Shown: in pieces, positions 41,930 to 50,158 of the stretch
How the letters are laid out: every line of letters starts with the position of its first letter
How positions within the stretch are numbered: the first letter of the stretch is position 1
From: Listeria rocourtiae FSL F6-920
GTDB lineage: Bacteria; Bacillota; Bacilli; Lactobacillales; Listeriaceae
DNA: 64,000 nucleotides
Assembly (NCBI RefSeq): GCF_000525975.1
Contig: NZ_AODK01000021.1
Span: 1 to 64,000 of the forward strand
Direction: 5' to 3'
Notes under the pieces: generated by a model
Databases searched by the model: none
Seen by the model: the letters and a program-made list of their open reading frames with translations, nothing else
Told to the model about the DNA's origin: nothing
Program-made: the position numbers and the translations under genes

Positions 41930-43291
41930 ATGAGTTTAATGACAAAGTTTGAACACGGAATGGAGAAAGCACTAGTACCGGTTGCCAACAAATTGAATTC
42001 TCAGCGACACATTGCTGCTATTCGTGATGCATTTATTTTAGTTTTTCCTTTAATCATGGCAGGGTCGATTATTCTTTTAATCAACTTCGCAGTGCTTAGT
42101 CCAGATGGTTTTATCGCTAAAATCCTATTCTTAGGTAAAATTTTCCCGAACCTCGCGGAAGCTCAAGCAATTTTTGCACCAGTTTTGCAAGGTTCCACCA
42201 ATATTATGGCCATACTTATCACCTTTTTAGTAGCGCGGAATCTCGCTATCTTTTTCCAGCAAGATGACCTTTTATGCGGTTTGACGGCGATTGGTTCGTT
42301 TTTCATTATCTACACACCGTATCTTGTTGTCGATAACCAAGCTTACATGACTACAAAATTCCTAGGAGCGCAAGGTCTGTTTGTAGCGCTAATCGTTGGT
42401 ATTATTACTGGGGAAGTTTTCAGCCGTCTTGCACGTGCACCGAAACTGACTATCAAAATGCCAGCTCAAGTGCCTCCAGCGGTTTCTCGTTCTTTTAAAG
42501 TTCTAATTCCAGTTATTATCGTGATGATTTTGTTCTCTGTTTTGAACTACTTAATCACACTAATCGCTCCAGAAGGTCTGCATGATCTTGTTTACAAGGT
42601 TATTCAATCGCCACTTAAAGATATGGGTACGAACATTTTTTCTGTCCTGTTACTTGGTATTATCTCTAACTTACTGTGGGTTCTCGGGATTCATGGTCCG
42701 AATACAATTGCAGCGATTCGCGATACCATTTTCACAGAGCCTAATTTGGCAAACCTAAACTATGTAGCAGAGCACGGTTCAGCATGGGGCGCGCCTTATC
42801 CAACAACTTGGGCGGGTTTAAATGATGCTTTTGCAAACTATGGCGGCTCTGGAATGACGCTCGGCCTTCTAATCGCGATTTTCTTCGCCTCTAAACGTGC
42901 CGATCACCGTGATATCGCGAAACTATCGATTGCGCCAGGCTTATTTAACATTAATGAACCCGTGATTTTCGGTCTTCCAATCGTGCTGAATCCAATTATG
43001 GTGATTCCATTCATCTTTGTTCCAGCAATCAACACGTTAATTGGTTACTTCTTTATTCACTTCAAAATCATTCCACCAATCGCATATCAAGTACCTTGGA
43101 CAACACCAGGTCCACTGATTCCGTTCCTTGGTACTGGTGGAAACTGGATAGCACTACTTGTCGGACTACTCTGTTTGGCCGTCGCAACCATCTGTTACCT
43201 TCCATTCGTACTCGTATCCAATAAAGTAGCGGCCAGTGACGCACAAATGGACGCGAACGCGACAGAATCAGCAGTAGCAACTGAAAAATAG
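41930..43291 (+). CDS. PTS lactose/cellobiose-family EIIC permease
   Basis: A 453-residue sugar phosphotransferase EIIC with about ten hydrophobic segments. Conserved sites include LGIHGPNTI (about 260) and the substrate-site loop NINEPVIFGLP (about 340), both typical of the Lac family. It carries no EIIA or EIIB domain and none is encoded nearby, so it must borrow those from other loci. The start ATG at 41930 has GGGGG eight bases upstream. Adjacent genes point to beta-glucosides such as cellobiose. Confidence 0.92.
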   Translation: MSLMTKFEHGMEKALVPVANKLNSQRHIAAIRDAFILVFPLIMAGSIILLINFAVLSPDGFIAKILFLGKIFPNLAEAQAIFAPVLQGSTNIMAILITFLVARNLAIFFQQDDLLCGLTAIGSFFIIYTPYLVVDNQAYMTTKFLGAQGLFVALIVGIITGEVFSRLARAPKLTIKMPAQVPPAVSRSFKVLIPVIIVMILFSVLNYLITLIAPEGLHDLVYKVIQSPLKDMGTNIFSVLLLGIISNLLWVLGIHGPNTIAAIRDTIFTEPNLANLNYVAEHGSAWGAPYPTTWAGLNDAFANYGGSGMTLGLLIAIFFASKRADHRDIAKLSIAPGLFNINEPVIFGLPIVLNPIMVIPFIFVPAINTLIGYFFIHFKIIPPIAYQVPWTTPGPLIPFLGTGGNWIALLVGLLCLAVATICYLPFVLVSNKVAASDAQMDANATESAVATEK

Positions 43292-43303
43292 GAGTTGAAA
43301 AAT

Positions 43304-44195
43304 TTGAAAACCATTGCAGCTTTTGATATCGGCGGAACAACCTTGAAAATGGGGCTTGTTTCGAGTGAAGGCAATATTATTCAGCACGAAAAAATAACAA
43401 TCCCTAATTTTGACGGTGAACTGATATTAGCAGGGATTTCAGAGTATACAAAAAAAACACGATGTAGCAGGCGTTGCAATCAGCGCGCCTGGCTATATCA
43501 ATCCAAAAACTGGTTTTATCACGATGGGTGGAGCGATTCGAGCTTTCGATAACTTTCCCCTTCGCGAATACTTAGAAGAAAAAACAGGTCTTCCTGTAAC
43601 CGTTGAAAACGATGCTAATTGTGTCGCCCTATGCGAAAAATGGGTTGGTGGGGCGCAGGATTTAGAGAATTTTCTATGTATGACAATCGGAACAGGCATC
43701 GGTGGCGGTATTTTTATTGATGGCAAATTGTACAGTGGTTCTAGGTTTCGCGCTGGCGAGTTTGGCTACCTATTTAGCGATCGACCTGGCAGCTACGAAC
43801 CTGGAAGATACACTATGAATCAAACAACAACCATGCTCGTTTTACGTCGCCAATATGCAGCGCACAAGGGCAAAAACCTAAACGAAGTCACTGGTGAAGA
43901 AATTTTTGCAGCTTATGACAGCCATGATCCTATCGCTAAAAAACTGATTCACGATTTCTACAACGGTCTTTGCGCTGGCTTATACAATTTGATTTACTGT
44001 TTCGACCCAAGCCATATTTTCATTGGTGGCGGCATTACAGATAGATCAACGTTCCTTGCCGAGCTCAAACACCACATGGCCTTCTTCGGTTTACGTGACA
44101 CTGAGCTCGAAATCGTAACAAACAAAAACCAAGCCGGCTTACTTGGGGCAGTATATCATCATTTGTCAAGAGTGCAACGAGTATGTAATCCTTAA
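43304..44195 (+). pseudogene. ROK-family sugar kinase, frameshifted
   Basis: A TTG start at 43304, nine bases after GGAG, gives the ROK phosphate-binding loop AAFDIGGTTLKMGL. An A8 run (43450-43457) carries one extra base; removing it joins SEYTKKHDVAGVAISAPG. Catalytic TVENDANCVAL and the second loop TIGTGIGGGI follow, as does the GEFGYLF segment. The usual zinc motif CxCGxxGCxE is absent. Restored length is 296 residues. Gene context and family suggest a beta-glucoside or glucose kinase (BglK-like), perhaps handling non-phosphorylated sugar released by the glucosidase. The end of the EIIC gene is 12 bases upstream. Confidence 0.87.
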
Positions 44196-44202
44196 TTAAA
44201 AA

Positions 44203-44237
44203 TAGTAGGTAAAGCCATGGCCGTGGTTTTACCTACT
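44203..44237. terminator. Bidirectional terminator after the ROK gene
   Basis: AGTAGGTAAAGCCA pairs with TGGTTTTACCTACT around GGCCG. It lies between converging genes. Confidence 0.75.
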
Positions 44238-44255
44238 CATCTTAGTATGTTTCTT

Positions 44256-44984
44256 TTATATTTGGTGTCTATTATATGTTTTTTTTGCCATCGCTTCTAA
44301 TAAAAATAAAACTGGAATCTGTGTTGTAATATTCGTCTCATGGATCATTTCTTGAGTCACAAAATAAGGAATATTAACATCAGATAACCCTGCCAACGTG
44401 CTTTTACTAGAATTCGTAATGCTGATAATTTTGCTCCCATACTGCTTCATGTTCTGCGCCTGCAAAATAACCTGTGGCGTCTCCCCCGAAACTGACAAAA
44501 TTACCATCACCGCATTATCAAATTGCTGTGCTGCATTTGGATAAAACGGGTCCTTAATATAAAACGTCCGCTTCTGTAAATTTGAGAAAAAACGCGAGCC
44601 ATATTCTGCGAGAATTCCTGATGTTCCAATACCAACAAATACAACCAACTGCGCGTCATCAATAATGTCCACAGCCTTATCTAAACTCACATCGTAATCC
44701 CGACGCATTGTCCGCTCAAAAAACTCCTCCAAAACTTCAATCGTATCCGCTGTCCTCGTCTTCGTTTTCTCCTTTGATGCCTGTTTCAACTGCACCTTAA
44801 ACTCCGAAAACCCATCATAACCCAGTTTCCTTGAAAAGCGAACAATCGAAGCTGCCGAGACATGCGTTTCATCTGCCAACTCTCGAACCCGCATGTACAT
44901 CACCTTATCTCGATTGTCCATTATGTATCTGTATAAATGCAACTCCGTCTCAGTAAACTTACTCACGATTTCATAAGGAAACAT
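44256..44984 (-). CDS. RpiR-family transcriptional regulator
   Basis: 242 residues: an N-terminal RpiR helix-turn-helix (about 1-75, with VRELADETHVSAASIVRFSR) and a C-terminal SIS sugar-phosphate-binding domain (about 100-240, with VVFVGIGTSGILAEY and VMVILSVSGETPQVI). Such regulators sense phosphosugars. Its position, converging on the beta-glucoside operon, suggests it controls that operon. The ATG is preceded by GGTGGG. Just upstream lies an exact Noc-binding palindrome. Confidence 0.9.
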   Translation of the reverse strand: MFPYEIVSKFTETELHLYRYIMDNRDKVMYMRVRELADETHVSAASIVRFSRKLGYDGFSEFKVQLKQASKEKTKTRTADTIEVLEEFFERTMRRDYDVSLDKAVDIIDDAQLVVFVGIGTSGILAEYGSRFFSNLQKRTFYIKDPFYPNAAQQFDNAVMVILSVSGETPQVILQAQNMKQYGSKIISITNSSKSTLAGLSDVNIPYFVTQEMIHETNITTQIPVLFLLEAMAKKTYNRHQI

Positions 44985-45057
44985 TCATTACCCACCCTTT
45001 CAAATAAAGGTTTCACGACTTCATTATGTCACATTCCAAAATGAAAAGCTAGCCGTT

Positions 45058-45071
45058 ATTTCCCGGGAAAT
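45058..45071. promoter_or_regulatory. Noc-binding site
   Basis: Exact ATTTCCCGGGAAAT palindrome, the Noc consensus known from Bacillus, in the short gap between the RpiR and NUDIX genes. The noc gene is in the same window. Confidence 0.85.
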
Positions 45072-45084
45072 AATTTACCATTGC

Positions 45085-45699
45085 CTATAATATTCCCCGT
45101 AACTCCATCGCATCGACCAATTTCCCATAATAATTATTTTCTTCCAGTGTAAACTGACGCATCCCCAACACCTCGTTTACAACCTCAATCCCATCATCAC
45201 GTAGCTTAAACCCCTCCACGCGGAGTCCGTTCGATTCCCCTTTAAAAAATAATCGAAACTCTTGCAAATCCGCCGTCACCATTCCGCCAACCTCATCCTC
45301 CTGCAACTTGAAATCTGCCAAATTTCCAGCAAAACGATACAAAAAAACATGGCAAAACTCGCAATCCACAAATCCTGGAGAAACATAACTCGTATCAATC
45401 ACACCCAAAGAAACCATCTCATCCATTTTCACATCGATTCCAAGCTCCTCTTTCACCTCACGAACCCCATCCAAAACCGTCTCATTCTCCATCAAATGCC
45501 CAGCAGCCGTAATATCATAAAGCCCAGCAAAATCCTTCTTCTGTTCACTTCGATACTGAATATAAATCCGCGTCAAATCCTCTGAAACAAACCAGCAATG
45601 AAATGTCTCATGCCATAAACCCTTGTGATGCACATCATCTCGACTCGCTGTCCCAATTTGCTGATGCTCCACGTTAAAAATTTTTAACTTTTCTACCAC
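45085..45699 (-). CDS. NUDIX hydrolase
   Basis: About 204 residues. The Nudix box is complete: GHLMENETVLDGVREVKEEL followed by GI (about 67-88) fits Gx5Ex7REUxEExGU, giving the Mg-binding glutamates. The layout resembles YfcD/isopentenyl-diphosphate-isomerase-like Nudix proteins, starting with VEKLKIFNVEHQQIG, but the substrate cannot be read from sequence. A GTG at 45699 has GGGGG upstream at good spacing; an ATG six codons earlier overlaps that site and is less likely. Confidence 0.87.
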   Translation of the reverse strand: MVEKLKIFNVEHQQIGTASRDDVHHKGLWHETFHCWFVSEDLTRIYIQYRSEQKKDFAGLYDITAAGHLMENETVLDGVREVKEELGIDVKMDEMVSLGVIDTSYVSPGFVDCEFCHVFLYRFAGNLADFKLQEDEVGGMVTADLQEFRLFFKGESNGLRVEGFKLRDDGIEVVNEVLGMRQFTLEENNYYGKLVDAMELRGIL

Positions 45700-45755
45700 T
45701 ATAATTCCCCCATCCATTAAAAGATGCTGCCCTAACTAAGAACAGCATCGACATC

Positions 45756-46415
45756 TTATAAATTCGGAATATTTTTCTTCTTCTTCAAGTAGAAACGCAA
45801 TGCTAATAGCGCCGCCCCAACAATAACCGTTGGATACGGATCTAGCGCCACATTCCATTTCGCTGGAACAATCACTTGCACGACTGTCATAATCGTCATC
45901 CACACAAGAATAACAATCATCGCAATCAAGAGATACTTCCACGTTCCACCTTTTTCACCTTGACGCATAGCACCTGCATATTTACGCAATACCATCATCG
46001 CTCCACCACCGACAAGGAAGGTCACGAATAGGACAGCCAAACCTAGTGTCTGCCCTTGGAAAATCGCACTCACACCACTGATTAGCATCATCGCACCAAG
46101 TACGAGCAAACCACCATCCAGTGCAATCCACCATTTACCAGCAGTTTCACCAACTGGTGCTGCTTTTACAGTCAAAGCTTTCACGTATTCTGTAGGCGTC
46201 ACATCGAATAATTTCCGCGCTGTCACACCTTGTTTTTGATTTTCAAGTACTTTCTCCGTCATTTCATAGATCAAATTCGCCTGCTGCTCCTCACCATATT
46301 GTCCCAAATCGCGAAGGTGCTTCTCCACTTCTTGGATATATTGCAAATTGCGCTTCGTCAAATTCGTCTTCATCTCGCCAATCTCAGGCTTCACTGTTTC
46401 TGCTTCTGTTGTCAC
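45756..46415 (-). CDS. DUF1129 family membrane protein
   Basis: 219 residues, starting with GTG nine bases after GGGAGG. The N-terminal half is soluble and helical (KRNLQYIQEVEKHLRDLG and EMTEKVLENQKQG), as in DUF1129. At least four hydrophobic segments follow (LDGGLLVLGAMMLISGV, LAVLFVTFLVGGGAMMV, LIAMIVILVWMTIMTVV, TVIVGAALLALRF), ending in LKKKKNIPNL. The role is unknown. It is 76 bases downstream of the second ABC permease and could be read as the last gene of that operon. Confidence 0.8.
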   Translation of the reverse strand: MTTEAETVKPEIGEMKTNLTKRNLQYIQEVEKHLRDLGQYGEEQQANLIYEMTEKVLENQKQGVTARKLFDVTPTEYVKALTVKAAPVGETAGKWWIALDGGLLVLGAMMLISGVSAIFQGQTLGLAVLFVTFLVGGGAMMVLRKYAGAMRQGEKGGTWKYLLIAMIVILVWMTIMTVVQVIVPAKWNVALDPYPTVIVGAALLALRFYLKKKKNIPNL

Positions 46416-46491
46416 CTATAAAATCCTCCCTCAAACATACTACCTCTATTATAACCCAATATACTCCCAGTAGAAATATATTTATAAAAAA

Positions 46492-47589
46492 TTACGAACG
46501 TTTCCCGTAAAAAAACCGAGCTCCCGCAAATATAGAAACAATTACACTCACACTAAAAATCAACCAAAATACAACTAACCCTATCATCCCAGATAAATTC
46601 ACAAAATCCTGAACCATATTCGCTACAAACATCCCGACCAAAGTTGCTAAACTAATAAGTCCCCAAACCCGCATTTCCGGAAAAACAAATAATTTCCCAC
46701 TCGTCTCAAGCGATTCCCGTTCCGCAACCACGCTCGCAAAAGCAAGAAGCCCAGCCAACAATCCAAGTTGCAATAATAATGGTCCATAGGCAGGTCGAAT
46801 AAATCCCAGCGGCTCCAAAACTCGTAAATAATCACCCACATACGGTAAATCCAGCGATGCACCTTTATTTATAAAGTCAGTAATATGAACTACAAACGCT
46901 AAAATCGTGCTCGGCAACAATACCAAACCCGCAGTCGCTAAAATTCCACCCAACGGCGAACCAATCACGTACCCCACAACAATTGGAAGCAAAAACAATA
47001 ACAAATACGCCAACCAACTTCCCAAAACATCCATTATCAATTTTTGCTGATGAAAATCAATGAATTCTGTCGGAACCTGCGAAGAAAAATACCACAACCC
47101 CAGTCCCAAACTCACAAAATAACTCACCGTAATCACTGCAAAACCAAGCAATACCTTAACACCTAGAATCGCCTTTTTAGAATAAGGAATCACCGCTGTA
47201 AAATGATTCCCACGCGTATACCGCTCCAAAATCACCGAACAAATACCCAAAATCACCGACAATACAAGCGTCATCGTAAATGGCAGACTCACCATAAAGC
47301 TAAAGAAAAAATAGGTATATTGATTCGCGCTTTCCGACAAATTTGTCTCATACGCCAAATAACGCACCGTCAAATCATCCCGAATCTCTTGCTTCGTCAT
47401 CGCAAAATCCGGGTCTACCTCCTGCTCTAATTGAAAGTCCTCCGATTTATAATGCATCTGATTCTTATTCCAAGTATTTGCCTCATTTACCAACCCAACG
47501 AAAAAGGCTAACAAAAACACTAGAAAAACAAGCGGAACAACCCACCTTATTCCCCGCCACTCCTTATACCACAACCCTTTTTGCCACAT
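46492..47589 (-). CDS. ABC-2 type transporter permease
   Basis: 365 residues, starting MWQKGLWYKEWRGIRW, a basic cytosolic start, followed by about six membrane segments and a large extracellular loop after the first (about 35-85). It resembles its upstream neighbour at 47600 in start, loop and order of segments, so the two are duplicated half-permeases of one exporter. AGGGGCGG precedes the ATG. It belongs to the GntR/ABC operon. Confidence 0.85.
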   Translation of the reverse strand: MWQKGLWYKEWRGIRWVVPLVFLVFLLAFFVGLVNEANTWNKNQMHYKSEDFQLEQEVDPDFAMTKQEIRDDLTVRYLAYETNLSESANQYTYFFFSFMVSLPFTMTLVLSVILGICSVILERYTRGNHFTAVIPYSKKAILGVKVLLGFAVITVSYFVSLGLGLWYFSSQVPTEFIDFHQQKLIMDVLGSWLAYLLLFLLPIVVGYVIGSPLGGILATAGLVLLPSTILAFVVHITDFINKGASLDLPYVGDYLRVLEPLGFIRPAYGPLLLQLGLLAGLLAFASVVAERESLETSGKLFVFPEMRVWGLISLATLVGMFVANMVQDFVNLSGMIGLVVFWLIFSVSVIVSIFAGARFFYGKRS

Positions 47590-47599
47590 AAAACCGCCC

Positions 47600-48686
47600 C
47601 TATCTCCGAATCCACGTATTTCTGTAAAGCACCATATAACAAATCACTAAGCACCCAATAAACGATCCCGCTAATATAATGAGAAAAGTCATCATCGAAG
47701 GTAGCTCCGCCCGTCCATCACTAAACCAAAAATTAGCAACTAAAATAGCTCCACCAAATGAAACTAAAATCGCACACGAAACACGTAAATAAGAAAACGC
47801 CAAAACCTTTCCATTATTCTCAATTGAATATCGCTTATAGAAAAAATACCGAACCCACCCCAAACAAAACTAGTAAAATCAGTTGCAAAATAAACGGCCC
47901 ATACTCAAACTCACTATTTCCAAAAATAACAAACACATTTGCATACGATGTCCAATTCGCAAATTTATCCAAGCTGGTATCTGGGTACAATAACTGCATT
48001 AAAATAAACCACACTGTGTAAATATACCTTGGCATAACCGTAATAATCAATAGCGTAATAACAGTCGCCAATAACTCACCCATAATCGTTCCAACGAAAA
48101 CAGCTAGCACAAAAAGCAACAAAAACGTCCCTAAATTCCCAAACAATCCCAAGTATACTTTTTGCATATCTAAATCAATAAAATCGCTAGGTATTACCAA
48201 AAACAAATGCCTCAGTCCCAGCCACAAACTAATCCCATAAGCTACCGTGATGGACAGGCATCCCAACAATAGCTTCACGCCAATCATACTACTGCGCTTA
48301 AACGGTGCCGCCAGCGAAAAATGATCCTTCCTCGTATAACGCTCCCAGCTAACCATCGCCAACCCCAAAATCACGACCAAAATACTAAGCGCAAAATAAG
48401 ACCTTGACATCGTGTATTGCGTTGAAAATTTATCCTCAGGGAATCCTGTTGTAAAATGGCTCAATGTCAAACTAGTCTTTACCTGCTCTGGAGTCATTTT
48501 ACCATCACCATCTGCACGCTGTTGCTCTTGAAATCCATCTGACTGAAAATAATCATATTGCATCTGCCAATCCTTAGCATCCGAGTAAAGCCCACCAGTT
48601 TGTGCGTAAAGAAAGCCTAACACTAGAATTATCACAATCCACCACACACTGCGCGACTCTTTCATCCACAAACGCTTACTAAACAA
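47600..48686 (-). pseudogene. ABC-2 type transporter permease, frameshifted
   Basis: Starts with TTG at 48686 (MFSKRLWMKESRSVWW), 13 bases after the ATPase gene. The frame breaks at an A6 run (47841-47846, plus strand) near the fifth membrane segment; taking out one base joins VGSVFFYKRYSIENNG and gives a 361-residue protein ending at 47600. Membrane segments and the long loop after the first match the permease downstream. As read, the last two membrane segments are separated from the rest. Confidence 0.85.
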
Positions 48687-48699
48687 TGCTCCTCACCCC

Positions 48700-49587
48700 T
48701 CAAATCTCGTAGTAGTCCACCTTATCATCAGAAAGCCTAATTGTGAAAACATCCTCCATCGTAATTGCCATTTCCTGATACAAAATTGGCTCCACAAGCT
48801 TTAGCCTACTAACGAAATCATCCGTATTTTCAGTTACCAGCAATGTATAAATTCGTCCATTCCGTTGCAAAAGCTCAGATTCCTCTTTCACAAACGCAGG
48901 CACATGCTTTGACTTAAATGCTACTTGAATCTTAAGCGCAGTATCACGTAACGCCTCCAAATAATAATCCAGCTCAAGCGATGTTCCTTTTAAAACCAAC
49001 ACCCGATCCGCCACCATCTCTAGCTCATCCAAGCGATGCGATGCAATCAACACACTCGTTTTACGATCCGCAACCGTCTCCAAAATAAATTGCAACAACT
49101 GCTTCTTAACAATTACATCCAGGCCGTCCAGCGGTTCATCCAGCAATAAATAGCGTACATCTAAAGAAAATGCTAGTATCATAAAAAAGAGCGCTTTACG
49201 TCCCTTTGAAAACGACATCACTTTCGCTTTTGTTGGCAATTCAAAACGCTCCATTAACGTATTAAAAAATTCTTCATCAAACGTCGCATATACATTTTTA
49301 TAAATTTTTACGACCGCTTTTACACTATACGTATTAAAATAATTCATGTTATCTTCCAAAAAGAAAATATTCTTCTTCAAAGCCGGGTTTTTGCGTAAAT
49401 CTTGTCCATCCAGCATCACTTGACCAGCATCTGCTAAGTACATACCTGCAATGATTGAGAACAGCGTCGTTTTCCCCACACCATTGCGCCCAATCAACGC
49501 CGTAATTTCACCTGCTTTCAACTCAAATGAAATATTCTCTAGCACCAAATTACCCTCAATTCGCTTTGTGATTCTATCAATAATCAT
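48700..49587 (-). CDS. ABC transporter ATP-binding protein
   Basis: 295 residues with one ABC cassette: Walker A GRNGVGKTTLF (about 35), a modified signature SFSKGRKALFF (about 135) and Walker B YLLLDEPLDGLD (about 155). The C-terminal 80 residues form an accessory domain as in bacitracin/BcrA or YtrB-like exporters. Its ribosome site GGAGGG lies inside the end of the GntR gene, so the two are coupled. The two permeases follow. The substrate is unknown; YtrA-type clusters often respond to cell-wall antibiotics. Confidence 0.92.
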   Translation of the reverse strand: MIIDRITKRIEGNLVLENISFELKAGEITALIGRNGVGKTTLFSIIAGMYLADAGQVMLDGQDLRKNPALKKNIFFLEDNMNYFNTYSVKAVVKIYKNVYATFDEEFFNTLMERFELPTKAKVMSFSKGRKALFFMILAFSLDVRYLLLDEPLDGLDVIVKKQLLQFILETVADRKTSVLIASHRLDELEMVADRVLVLKGTSLELDYYLEALRDTALKIQVAFKSKHVPAFVKEESELLQRNGRIYTLLVTENTDDFVSRLKLVEPILYQEMAITMEDVFTIRLSDDKVDYYEI

Positions 49588-49592
49588 CTATT

Positions 49593-49970
49593 CTAACCCT
49601 CCAATCTCGTATAGCACTCTCCAATCAAATCCTGTAGCTCCTGCTCCTCAATTCGCAAATAATTCGCTTCCAAAACCAATTCCTCTAAATTCCGTTTAAA
49701 CAAAGCAAGCGCCTCTTTATTTGGGTTATTGTCATTAACAAACGCTACATACGAACCCTTTCCAAGCTTGGTCTCGATAACTCCCAATCGCTCTAATTCC
49801 TTGTACGCCTTTCCCACTGTATTTGGATTCACTAAGATATGTGTCGACATTTCACGAACACTCATCAACTTGTCACCTGGTTGCAAAACGCCACTGATGC
49901 AATAGCCTCTAATTAGGGCCACAATTTGCTCATAAATCGGAACATGACTTTGAGAATTTAACGTATACAT
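49593..49970 (-). CDS. GntR-family regulator, YtrA subfamily
   Basis: A short GntR protein of 125 residues: winged helix about 10-75 (VPIYEQIVALIRGYCISGVL and NPNTVGKAYKELERLGVIET) with only a small C-terminal helical tail, as in the YtrA group. It is the first gene of the ABC operon and probably its repressor, released by an inducer. The ATG at 49970 is ten bases after AGGAG; the earlier ATG overlaps that site. Confidence 0.9.
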   Translation of the reverse strand: MYTLNSQSHVPIYEQIVALIRGYCISGVLQPGDKLMSVREMSTHILVNPNTVGKAYKELERLGVIETKLGKGSYVAFVNDNNPNKEALALFKRNLEELVLEANYLRIEEQELQDLIGECYTRLEG

Positions 49971-50158
49971 CTCAATCACTCTCCTCATGTGTACTATTGT
50001 AACTAGGACACTTCGAAAAGTAAAGTTTTTAATGACAAATGTTTCAAATACATTTCAGTAGTGTAATATTAGTAATCTAAAACCATTTTCTATACTATTG
50101 ACATTAATTATTGTAAGATAAAGCTATTGAACAAAATGGACTACAAGAAGGTGAAATC

